A DNA stretch of 8,144 bases, taken from Spirochaetaceae bacterium. Lineage in GTDB: Bacteria > Spirochaetota > Spirochaetia > SZUA-6 > Fen-1364. Position 1 is the first letter of the stretch. The number at the start of each line of letters is the position of its first letter. The DNA lies in NCBI GenBank assembly GCA_003154555.1, contig PMDT01000030.1, positions 14,964-23,107 of the forward strand, given 5' to 3'. The notes under the pieces were generated by a model. It searched no databases. It had not been told where the DNA came from and was given only the letters and a program-made list of their open reading frames with translations. Positions 1 to 6,188 of the stretch are shown one piece after another. The position numbers and the translations under genes were made by a program.

Positions 1-249
1 CCCGAGCAGGGTGGAAGAATCTATGTTCCGATAGACCTTGACGGAAAGCCCGGCAAGACGATTTTCCGGGCGACGCACCGCAACATTCATGCCACGATAT
101 TCTGGCACCTGGACGGCGAGTATCTCGGGGAAACGACCGAGATACACGACATGGAGGCGCGCCCGGGGCCGGGCGCGCATACCCTGACCCTTGTCGACGA
201 CCGCGGCGAGGAGTACGTGCGGACCTTTACGTGCCTGTCGGAGAAATAA
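1..249 (+). CDS. pbpC: Penicillin-binding protein 1C, C-terminal fragment (partial)
   Basis: The open frame enters from the left edge and stops at TAA 247-249, leaving 82 residues. The piece reads as the small beta-rich C-terminal domain of penicillin-binding protein 1C (BiPBP_C type). It has a stretch starting IYVPIDLDG, then FRATHRN, then the run FWHLDGEYLGET, an H, a PGPGAHTLTLVDD segment and a final beta strand. In the family this domain follows the glycosyltransferase and transpeptidase domains of a membrane-anchored, periplasm-facing peptidoglycan synthase. Neither catalytic domain is inside the window, so the call rests on the tail alone. A GH78 gene begins 11 nt after the stop, so the two may share a transcript. 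The fragment could instead be a stand-alone protein with this domain, but the WHLDxxYLGET pattern followed by LVDD near a C-terminus is typical of PbpC. I see no terminator after it. Confidence 0.7.
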   Translation, partial: PEQGGRIYVPIDLDGKPGKTIFRATHRNIHATIFWHLDGEYLGETTEIHDMEARPGPGAHTLTLVDDRGEEYVRTFTCLSEK

Positions 250-256
250 AGGAGAG
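248..256 (+). promoter_or_regulatory. Shine-Dalgarno site of the GH78 gene
   Basis: AAAGGAGAG lies just after the pbpC stop, with GGAG ending 6 nt before ATG 261. This strong, well-spaced site decides the start. The in-frame GTG at 231 would add ten residues that overlap the pbpC reading frame, has no comparable site, and precedes the family's usual N-terminus. Confidence 0.75.
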
Positions 257-260
257 ATCA

Positions 261-2966
261 ATGATCGCCGTTACTGACCTGCGTTGCGAATACGCCGCGA
301 ATCCTCTGGGCATCGACAGCGGGCAGCCTCGATTCTCATGGTACGTGCGATCCGACAGACGCGGAGGCGCGCAGGCAGGCTACCAGATTGTCTGCGCGGA
401 TTCACTTGAGGCAATCAGGCGCGGCGAAGCGAATCTCTGGGATACGGGAATGGTCTCTGCGGACCGGCATCACCTCATTCCGTACGGAGGCGCCCGGCTC
501 GAAAGCTTCGGACGACACTATTGGCGCGTCCGTATTCGAGACGATGGCGGCGCGGTGAGCCCCTGGAGCGACACGGCCATGTTCGAGACGGCCATGCTCT
601 CTCCCGACGCGTGGAAGGGGATGTGGATCTCCATGAAGGATCCCGTGGGCACCCCGTCCCCGGTCCTGCTCGTGGGAAGCACCATCGCGGAAAACTCGCA
701 CGTACAGGCGAAGCTGTGCTGGGCTATCTATCTTCGCAGGCGATTCGAGATCGCGAGGGTTCCGAACCGGGCGCGCGTCCATGTCTCGGGGCTCGGGTAT
801 TACGACCTGCTCGTCAACGGGAAGCGCATTGGCGATCACCGGCTCGATCCGGGGCAGACCGACTACGCCAAGATTGCGCTCTATGCCACGCACGACGTCA
901 CGGCGGCACTGCGTCCAGGCGCAAACGTCATCCAGATTGTCCTTGGCAATGGCCGGCATCTCGATGCCTACGGTTTCGGCGCGCCGCGCGCGAAGCTCCA
1001 GCTCCTGCTGGAGAGTTCGGACGGGCAACGGGACTGGGTGGCGACGGATGAAGCCTGGAAATGCTCGCACGGCGCGATTGAATGGAACGGCATCTATGCC
1101 GGGGAACGCTGGGACGCGCGCAAAGAGCTCGCGGGCTGGGGGGAGCCGGATTTCGATGACTCCGCATGGCAGCAGGCCGTCATCATCGAGGGCCCGCCAC
1201 TTGTGTCGCAGCTCATGCCTCCCATTCGTGCAGTGAAGGTGCTTGCGCCCCGGCGGATGAGCAACCCCCGGCCCGGCGTGTTCGTCTACGATTTCGGCCA
1301 GAACTTCACCGGTGTCGTGCGGCTGCACGCCCGGGGGCCGGCCGGGACCACGATGCAGATGCGATTCTCAGAGCTGATCGAAGCAGATGGGATGCTGAAC
1401 CTGGGCACCAATCGGGAATCAACGTCCGTGGACGAGTTCGTTCTGAAGGGTGAAGGCGAGGAAGAGTTCGAGCCTCGATTCACGTATCATGGCTTCCGGT
1501 ATCTCGAGCTGACCGGCTTCCCGGGCGTGCCCTGCCTCGATTCCGTCCTGGGAATCGTCATGCACACGGACGTGGAGCAGACCGGCGCCTTCCGCTGCTC
1601 GAACGACCTGATCAACCGCATCCATGAAAACATCCTCTGGGGCCAGCGGTCCAATATCATGAGCGCGCCTACTGACTGCCCCCAGCGGGGCGAGCGAATG
1701 GGATGGCTGGGGGACGCCCAGCTCACATCGGAAGAGGCGGCGTGCAATTTCGACATGGCGGGGTTCTACACGAAGTACCTGGAGGACATCCGCCGCGCCC
1801 AGCGGGAGGACGGGAGTGTTTCGGACGTCGTGCCTCCTTTCTGGCCCCTGTATCCGGCAGACCCTGCCTGGGGCACGGCATACGTGACACTCGCGTGGAC
1901 CCTCTACCAGCGCTACGGCGACCGCGAAGTCCTTGAGCGTCACTACGACGGCCTGAAGCGCTACGTGGATTTTCTCCATGGGGCATCGGAAGGCCACATC
2001 ATCAGAAGCCTCGGGAGATACGGCGATTGGTGTCCGCCAGGGAGCGTCTTTCCGAAGAAGACGCCGATCGAGCTCACCTCGACCTGGTACTATTACCACG
2101 ACACGATGCATTTCTCCCGCATCGCGGAGGTTCTGGAGCGCGCCCGAGACGCGGAGCGCTACCGGCGGAGGGCGGAAGAGATCAGGGATGCGTTCAACCG
2201 CGCCTTTCTCCTTGGCAAGGGCCGGTACGCGACACTTCCGATGAGTCCGATCGATCGATCTCTCGGCCAGACGTCTCAGGCGCTCCCGCTGTATCTGGAC
2301 ATGGTTCCCCCGGACCAGAAGGCAGATGCGGTGACGGCGCTCCTGGATGCCGTCGCGAAGGATGCCGACTACCACGTGGATACGGGCATCGTGGGCACGC
2401 GCTATCTCTTCGAGGTGTTGCGGGAGACCGGCAACGCCGAGGCAGCGTACAAGGTCGTGACGCAGAAGAGCTACCCCGGCTGGGGCTACATGCTGGAGGA
2501 AGGGGCAACGACGCTGTGGGAGCGGTGGGAAAAACTGGGCGGCCTGGGCATGAACAGCCACAACCACATCATGTTCGGGAGCATCGATGCCTGGTTCTAC
2601 CGCACGCTGGCCGGCATCGTACCGACGGCGCCCGGCGGCACCACGGTCCGCATACAACCGTGGCCGGTCGGGGGCCTCACGCACGCGGCAGCGGCGTATC
2701 GCACGATCCACGGACCGCTGGTCGTGCGCTGGCAACGGACCGAGAAGGTGTTTCGACTCATGCTGGACATTCCCACGGGCTCTACCGCCGACGTCCGCAT
2801 TCCCATGCGGGGCGATACCGGCCGACTTCTGGAGGGCGGCTCGGTCGTCTGGGGCGGGGAAAGGAGCGGCCGTCCGATTCCGGGAATCAGCTGCTTTGGG
2901 CCTGAAGCACGATTCCTGGCCCTCCAGGTGCAGAGCGGGTCCTACGATTTCGAATTGAAGGAATAG
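261..2966 (+). CDS. Alpha-L-rhamnosidase, glycoside hydrolase family 78 (cytoplasmic)
   Basis: This 901-residue inverting glycosidase should release terminal alpha-L-rhamnose from rhamnosides or oligosaccharides. Domains in order: a fibronectin-III-like N-terminus (about 1-120, with the NPLGID...PRFSW start typical of GH78); a beta-sandwich N-domain (about 150-310, YLRRRFEI and LGYYDLLVNGKRIG); a CBM67-like rhamnosid domain (about 320-430, YDFGQNFTGVV from residue 343, EPRFTYHGFRY from 404); an (alpha/alpha)6 catalytic barrel (about 445-790); and a C-terminal beta domain. The catalytic motif DCPQRGERMGWLGD spans residues 472-485. By comparison with characterised GH78 enzymes such as Streptomyces avermitilis Rha78A, E478 is the likely general acid. 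E754 in GATTLWE is the likely general base. G477 sits where many relatives have Asp or Glu. There is no signal peptide or membrane segment, so the substrate must be imported, which fits the ABC transporter genes that converge on it. The length is normal for the family and the frame is intact. Confidence 0.93.
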   Translation: MIAVTDLRCEYAANPLGIDSGQPRFSWYVRSDRRGGAQAGYQIVCADSLEAIRRGEANLWDTGMVSADRHHLIPYGGARLESFGRHYWRVRIRDDGGAVSPWSDTAMFETAMLSPDAWKGMWISMKDPVGTPSPVLLVGSTIAENSHVQAKLCWAIYLRRRFEIARVPNRARVHVSGLGYYDLLVNGKRIGDHRLDPGQTDYAKIALYATHDVTAALRPGANVIQIVLGNGRHLDAYGFGAPRAKLQLLLESSDGQRDWVATDEAWKCSHGAIEWNGIYAGERWDARKELAGWGEPDFDDSAWQQAVIIEGPPLVSQLMPPIRAVKVLAPRRMSNPRPGVFVYDFGQNFTGVVRLHARGPAGTTMQMRFSELIEADGMLNLGTNRESTSVDEFVLKGEGEEEFEPRFTYHGFRYLELTGFPGVPCLDSVLGIVMHTDVEQTGAFRCSNDLINRIHENILWGQRSNIMSAPTDCPQRGERMGWLGDAQLTSEEAACNFDMAGFYTKYLEDIRRAQREDGSVSDVVPPFWPLYPADPAWGTAYVTLAWTLYQRYGDREVLERHYDGLKRYVDFLHGASEGHIIRSLGRYGDWCPPGSVFPKKTPIELTSTWYYYHDTMHFSRIAEVLERARDAERYRRRAEEIRDAFNRAFLLGKGRYATLPMSPIDRSLGQTSQALPLYLDMVPPDQKADAVTALLDAVAKDADYHVDTGIVGTRYLFEVLRETGNAEAAYKVVTQKSYPGWGYMLEEGATTLWERWEKLGGLGMNSHNHIMFGSIDAWFYRTLAGIVPTAPGGTTVRIQPWPVGGLTHAAAAYRTIHGPLVVRWQRTEKVFRLMLDIPTGSTADVRIPMRGDTGRLLEGGSVVWGGERSGRPIPGISCFGPEARFLALQVQSGSYDFELKE

Positions 2967-2996
2967 GACGGCTATCCCTTGAGGGCTCCCGCCGTC
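2967..2996. repeat. Inverted repeat at the convergent GH78/permease junction
   Basis: GACGGC (2967-2972) pairs with GCCGTC (2991-2996), and CCC TTGA GGG (2976-2985) makes a nested small hairpin. The structure covers the 5-bp gap and the last codons of the minus-strand permease gene. No U-run follows it on either strand, so it does not look like a proper intrinsic terminator. It could weakly pause transcription from both sides. It may also be chance, since half of it is coding. Confidence 0.3.
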
Positions 2997-3799
2997 ATTC
3001 CCTCAACGATGTATCTCTGGAGGAGGAAGTAGAGGATCAGTATCGGCAGGATCACGATCGTGATGTCGGCGAACACGGAGCCCCAGTTCGTGTTGAACTT
3101 CCCGATGTAGGCGAACACGGTGACCGTGACGGTCCATTTCGAGGAATCCGACAGAAGGTAGAAGGGACCGAGGAAGTCGTTCCAGATCGTCATGATGGTG
3201 AGCAGGCAGGCGGTGACCAGCGCGGGCTGCATGAGGGGAAGAATGATCGCCCAGAAGACGTGGATGGGGCGACAGCCATCGAGACCCGCCGACTCGTCCA
3301 GCTCCCGCGGAAGCGTCTTCAGATAGCCGGTGAGCAGGAACACCGCAAACGGCAGAAGGACGGCCGAATAGAACAGGATCATGCCCACGTAGGTGTTGTG
3401 CACGTGCAGGCTCATCATGAGCCTGATGGTCGGCACGATCGCGACGGGAATCACCAGGCCCACGACGAAGATGTAGTAGATGGCATTCGTCAGGCGCGTT
3501 CCATTGCGCTGGATGCTGAACGCGGCGAGCGCCGCGCACATGCTGACCAGCGCAAGCGAGAAGCCGGCGACGATCACGCTGTTCATGTAACCGACCAGTA
3601 TGCCGCCGCTCTGCAGGACGTCGACATAGTTGGAGATCTGCACGACCGTGGGAAACCCGAGCCCGAACTGCGCGGCCTCGCGCTGGTTCTTGAAGGAATC
3701 GATCACGATCATGTAGAAGGGGATCGCCACGACGAGCACGAGCAGGAATAGAATGAGCTCGATGACCAGGCGGCGTGCGGTGAATCGACGGACCTTCAA
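2972..3799 (-). CDS. Carbohydrate ABC transporter permease, MalG type (CUT1)
   Basis: This 275-residue inner-membrane permease subunit forms a sugar import channel with the adjacent MalF-type protein. About six membrane segments are visible, near residues 11-33, 68-95, 104-127, 137-160, 183-204 and 240-262. The cytoplasmic EAA loop that contacts the ATPase is E169-S-A then G175, followed by IILPLMQP ending at 192. The C-terminus VEGMTAGALKG is the usual ending of MalG-type permeases. The chosen start is TTG at 3799. It overlaps the TGA of the upstream permease by four bases (TTGA), and GAGGTGG lies just upstream as ribosome-binding site. The same frame stays open a further 127 codons upstream, but that extension overlaps the upstream permease gene, lacks membrane character and is far too long for the family. 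Translational coupling with the upstream gene is likely. No ATPase gene follows; the next gene is the convergent rhamnosidase, whose stop lies 5 bp away. Confidence 0.93.
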   Translation of the reverse strand: MKVRRFTARRLVIELILFLLVLVVAIPFYMIVIDSFKNQREAAQFGLGFPTVVQISNYVDVLQSGGILVGYMNSVIVAGFSLALVSMCAALAAFSIQRNGTRLTNAIYYIFVVGLVIPVAIVPTIRLMMSLHVHNTYVGMILFYSAVLLPFAVFLLTGYLKTLPRELDESAGLDGCRPIHVFWAIILPLMQPALVTACLLTIMTIWNDFLGPFYLLSDSSKWTVTVTVFAYIGKFNTNWGSVFADITIVILPILILYFLLQRYIVEGMTAGALKG

Positions 3800-4671
3800 A
3801 CTTCCACCTCGCGCCTGCGCAGGAGCCTGAGAAACACGACAGCCACGACCGCGATGACGATGGACAAGGTCAGGCTCGCGGACGTGGCGTATCCCCAGTT
3901 GCCGCGGGCGAAATTGCGATAGATGAAGGTGTTGAAGACCTCGGTGACCCACCCGGGCCCGCCGTTTGTAAGCACCAGGACGGTCTCGAAGACCTTCAGC
4001 GAATTGATGAGCATCAGGAGCACCGTGACGGTGAAGGAAGGGGCCAGGAGCGGAAACGTGATCCTGCGGAATCTTGTCATATAGCCGGCGCCGTCGACGC
4101 TCGCCTGGTCCAGGAGGTCCCGCGGGATGGTCTTCAGCCCCGCGAGGTAGATGACCATGGCGAATCCCGAGCTCCTCCACAGCTCGGTCATGATGATGGA
4201 AAACAACGCGATCTGTGGATCATTCAGCCAGTCGGCGGCCAGGGCGCCCATTCCGACGGAGCGCAGGGCCCTGTTCAGGATGCCGACCTCCGGCTGGTAG
4301 ATCGCGGTGAAAAGGTACCCCACGATGAGGGGCGCGATGACGTACGGCGTGAAGAATGCCGTCCGGTAGACATTGCCAAGGACGGGTGCCTCGTTCAGAA
4401 GCAGCGCGAGAGACATGCCGAGGATGTTCACGAACACCGTGACGCACACCGCGTAGATGAACGTGTTGCGGATCGCCGTGACCAGGAAGCCCTCACGGAT
4501 GAGACGGGCGAAGTTGTCGAACCCGATGAAGGTGACCTTGTCGCTATAGGTGCTGAGGTCGGTGAAGCTGTAATACATGCCCGCGATGTTGGGGACGATG
4601 AAGAACACGAGATAAATGACGAACGCCGGGGCGATGAAGACGAGCGGGTATCGGATGAATGAACGTCTCAT
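3796..4671 (-). CDS. Carbohydrate ABC transporter permease, MalF type (CUT1)
   Basis: This 291-residue inner-membrane protein is the partner permease of the MalG-type subunit. It has an N-terminal membrane helix (about 10-32) followed by YYSFTDLS and the FIGFDNFARL segment common to MalF-type permeases. Further hydrophobic spans lie near 69-95, 105-126, 155-178, 206-228 and 262-285. The EAA loop runs from D188-Q-A190 through G194 to FPLLAP (206-211). The family motif TNGGPG stands at 235-240. ATG 4671 was chosen because AGAGG lies just upstream and the protein then begins with the short basic stretch MRRSFIRYP before the first helix, as is usual. The binding-protein gene ends 79 bp upstream, with a stable stem-loop between them. 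The substrate cannot be read from a permease sequence; the nearby rhamnosidase suggests a rhamnose-containing glycoside. Confidence 0.93.
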   Translation of the reverse strand: MRRSFIRYPLVFIAPAFVIYLVFFIVPNIAGMYYSFTDLSTYSDKVTFIGFDNFARLIREGFLVTAIRNTFIYAVCVTVFVNILGMSLALLLNEAPVLGNVYRTAFFTPYVIAPLIVGYLFTAIYQPEVGILNRALRSVGMGALAADWLNDPQIALFSIIMTELWRSSGFAMVIYLAGLKTIPRDLLDQASVDGAGYMTRFRRITFPLLAPSFTVTVLLMLINSLKVFETVLVLTNGGPGWVTEVFNTFIYRNFARGNWGYATSASLTLSIVIAVVAVVFLRLLRRREVEV

Positions 4672-4691
4672 GCTGCCTCTGGAAACATCGA

Positions 4692-4720
4692 CCGGGAGAC
4701 GGGCGATGCCCGCCTCCCGG
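4692..4720 (-). promoter_or_regulatory. Intergenic mRNA stem-loop between binding-protein and permease genes
   Basis: Two 13-nt arms (4692-4704 and 4708-4720) pair along their whole length around a 3-nt loop. The only imperfect position is an A/C mismatch in the plus strand, which becomes a G-U wobble in the minus-strand transcript. The stem is very GC-rich. No U-run follows it in the direction of transcription, so it is not a classical terminator. It sits in the 79-bp gap after the solute-binding protein. In malEFG-type operons such hairpins protect the 3' end of the binding-protein message or attenuate read-through, so that binding protein is made in excess over permeases. That role is inferred here; the structure itself is plain. 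Confidence 0.7.
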
Positions 4721-4750
4721 CCATGATCTATTGTCAGTGTACCACCCGGT

Positions 4751-6031
4751 CTAGAATCCGGGAATCTTCTTGTCCTTGCCCTGCTGGATGTACGAGGAAT
4801 CCATCTGCTGGATCGTCTTGTCCACGTCCCCGCTCATGATGAATGCCTGGGTCACCTTGTCGTAATCAGGAACATAGTTCGAGGGCAGCAGCAGCTGGAT
4901 GTTGATCGCACCCTGGCCCGCCTTGATCAGGTTGTAGATGTCCTGCTGGCCGGCGAACAGCTTTGTCTGGACGTTGGTGTAGACCGGGATGCCCGGGTTG
5001 TGCGCATACCAGACCTGGAGCGAATCCGCCGTGGTCATGAAGCGGAGAAGCGCCAGGGCGGCATCGACGTGCTTGCCTTTGCTGGAGACCATGATCTGCT
5101 TGGGCGGGTAGAGTGACGGCAGTCCCGGGTCGTTGTCGGACGGCAGGGAGAAGAACCCGATCTTGTCCACTGCATCGGGATATTTCGCCGCGATGGACGG
5201 CAGCATCCAGTCGGCCTGGAATGCCATTGCGGCCTTTCCGGTTGCAAGCGCATCCTGCTGCAGCTCGTACGTGCCGGCCGCAAGGTCCTTGTTGTAGTAG
5301 CCTTTCGTCTTCAGGGCATACTCGCGCTCGAACACGTCCTTGATTGCGGGAATGTCCTTGATGCGCAGCTGGTTTGCGCCGAGCTTTGCGACACCGTCCG
5401 CTCCACCGATGGAGGGAAGAACAAAGGTCTGGAATCCTGCCAGGGAGAAGATCTGCACGGGCCAGCCTGTCTTGCCCGCTTCATAGATCGGTGTGATGCC
5501 GGCCTTCTTGATCTTGTCACAGATGGCGAGGAAGTCCGCGTAGTTTTTCGGAGGCTGGACGCCGACCTTGGCGAAAACGTCCTTGTTGTACAGGACGCCC
5601 ATTGCGTTGTAGGTGCCCCAGGGGATGCCATAGATCTTTCCGTTCACGGTGTAGAAGCCCCGCACCGCAGTGGAAAGGTTCTTCAGCAGATCCTCCTTGG
5701 AGAAATCCACGAGGTTTTTGTCCGCCTGCAGCGTCGTGTTCTCATTCGCTCCCGTGAAGAAGTAGAAGATGTCAGGGGGATCATTCGTTGCAAAACGGGT
5801 CTTGATGATGTTTTCGTACTCATTCACATCCGGAAGAATCTGCTGGGTGACGGTATTGCCCGACTGCTTGTTGTAGTTCGCGAAGATCTCATCGAAGGCC
5901 TTCGCCTCCGGATCGCCGTTCCCGAGCGTCGTGAACGTGAGCTTGACCGGGCCAGGCTTGCAGCCCGCAAGCGTCATCACGAGGGCTGCGAAAATGGCCA
6001 GGATCGCGACGAAACCGAATCGTTTCCTCAT
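4751..6031 (-). CDS. Extracellular solute-binding lipoprotein of a sugar ABC transporter
   Basis: This 426-residue family 1 solute-binding protein would capture the sugar outside the cytoplasmic membrane and deliver it to the two permeases. The N-terminus has basic residues (MRKR), a hydrophobic stretch (about 6-22) and a lipobox LAGC at 21-24, so the mature protein should be lipid-anchored through Cys24. Recognisable sugar-binding-protein segments include DPPDIFYFFTG (84-94), GKIYGIPWGTYNAMGVLYNKD (131-151, the usual segment before the hinge), a GKAAMAFQADWML region (265-277) and ALLRFMTTADS (327-337). The start at ATG 6031 is set by GGGAGG 7 nt upstream and by the signal peptide. An in-frame ATG 35 codons earlier would put a non-signal extension in front of it and would translate the promoter region. 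It heads the transporter genes and has its own probable promoter. Ligand identity is unknown; a rhamnoside is a contextual guess. Confidence 0.93.
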   Translation of the reverse strand: MRKRFGFVAILAIFAALVMTLAGCKPGPVKLTFTTLGNGDPEAKAFDEIFANYNKQSGNTVTQQILPDVNEYENIIKTRFATNDPPDIFYFFTGANENTTLQADKNLVDFSKEDLLKNLSTAVRGFYTVNGKIYGIPWGTYNAMGVLYNKDVFAKVGVQPPKNYADFLAICDKIKKAGITPIYEAGKTGWPVQIFSLAGFQTFVLPSIGGADGVAKLGANQLRIKDIPAIKDVFEREYALKTKGYYNKDLAAGTYELQQDALATGKAAMAFQADWMLPSIAAKYPDAVDKIGFFSLPSDNDPGLPSLYPPKQIMVSSKGKHVDAALALLRFMTTADSLQVWYAHNPGIPVYTNVQTKLFAGQQDIYNLIKAGQGAINIQLLLPSNYVPDYDKVTQAFIMSGDVDKTIQQMDSSYIQQGKDKKIPGF

Positions 6032-6050
6032 TCCTTTGCCTCCCTTTTTC

Positions 6051-6058
6051 TTCGATAA
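6051..6058. promoter_or_regulatory. TTCGATAA box, downstream copy (possible DeoR-family site)
   Basis: TTCGATAA, preceded by CT, recurs in the same orientation at 6165-6172. This copy lies just upstream of the Shine-Dalgarno of the binding-protein gene, in the probable 5' leader. DeoR-family repressors often bind direct repeats with a TTTCG-like core, and a DeoR gene is adjacent. An 8-bp repeat could also arise by chance. Confidence 0.3.
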
Positions 6059-6062
6059 GTTG

Positions 6063-6083
6063 GCATCATTCCAATAATGATGC
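6063..6083. promoter_or_regulatory. Perfect 8-bp palindrome in the leader of the binding-protein gene (candidate operator)
   Basis: GCATCATT (6063-6070) and AATGATGC (6076-6083) are perfect inverted repeats around CCAAT. The element lies about 20-40 nt downstream of the predicted transcription start of the transporter genes. That position suits an operator for a dimeric repressor or a leader hairpin. It is A+T-rich and has no U-run, so a terminator is unlikely. Which regulator binds is unknown; the adjacent DeoR-family protein is the obvious candidate. Confidence 0.45.
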
Positions 6084-6107
6084 GTGTAATGAAGAAAATC
6101 ATAAATA

Positions 6108-6136
6108 AATATTGCATGATCAAAAGTGGTTGTCAA
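6108..6136 (-). promoter_or_regulatory. Predicted sigma70-type promoter of the transporter genes
   Basis: On the minus strand a perfect TTGACA (-35, plus coordinates 6131-6136) is followed by a 17-nt spacer and AATATT (-10, 6108-6113, four of six matches). Transcription would start near 6101, giving a leader of about 70 nt to ATG 6031. It lies in the 157-bp gap after the DeoR gene, so the transporter genes can be transcribed apart from the regulator. Confidence 0.55.
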
Positions 6137-6157
6137 GATGAATTCGAGGCTCTACTG

Positions 6158-6172
6158 ATCGACTTTCGATAA
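6158..6172. promoter_or_regulatory. ATCGA/TCGAT palindrome containing the upstream TTCGATAA box
   Basis: ATCGA (6158-6162) and TCGAT (6166-6170) form an inverted repeat around CTT, and TTCGATAA (6165-6172) overlaps its right arm. It lies some 25 bp upstream of the predicted -35 of the transporter genes and just downstream of the DeoR stop codon. With the copy at 6051-6058 it brackets the promoter. Binding by the DeoR-family protein is a hypothesis only. Confidence 0.35.
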
Positions 6173-6188
6173 TCTTTGATCCGAACGC

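Noticed and set aside
402..1328. 308-codon antisense open frame
   Set aside because: It lies wholly inside the GH78 gene, has no recognisable family and no ribosome-binding context.
1419..2735. 438-codon open frame antisense to the GH78 catalytic region
   Set aside because: It is arginine/histidine/alanine-rich low-complexity sequence with no recognisable domain, and it mirrors the codon pattern of the strongly supported GH78 gene. Long antisense frames are expected at this GC content.
2027..2905. 292-codon plus-strand frame within GH78
   Set aside because: It is a shifted frame of GH78. The true frame carries the family motifs without interruption, so this is not a frameshift remnant.
2967..2996. 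Bidirectional intrinsic terminator between the convergent genes
   Set aside because: There is an inverted repeat but no U-tract on either side and the stem is interrupted. It is listed only as a low-confidence repeat.
3800..4180. 127-codon N-terminal extension of the MalG-type permease
   Set aside because: It overlaps the MalF-type gene in another frame and has no membrane segments. A TTG start overlapping the upstream stop gives a normal-length permease.
4692..4720. Intrinsic terminator after the binding-protein gene
   Set aside because: The stem is strong but is followed by a mixed sequence without a U-run, and two permease genes of the same system follow on the same strand.
6032..6136. 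35-codon extension of the binding protein
   Set aside because: It would hide the lipoprotein signal peptide and place the promoter inside the coding region. The ATG at 6031 has a good Shine-Dalgarno.
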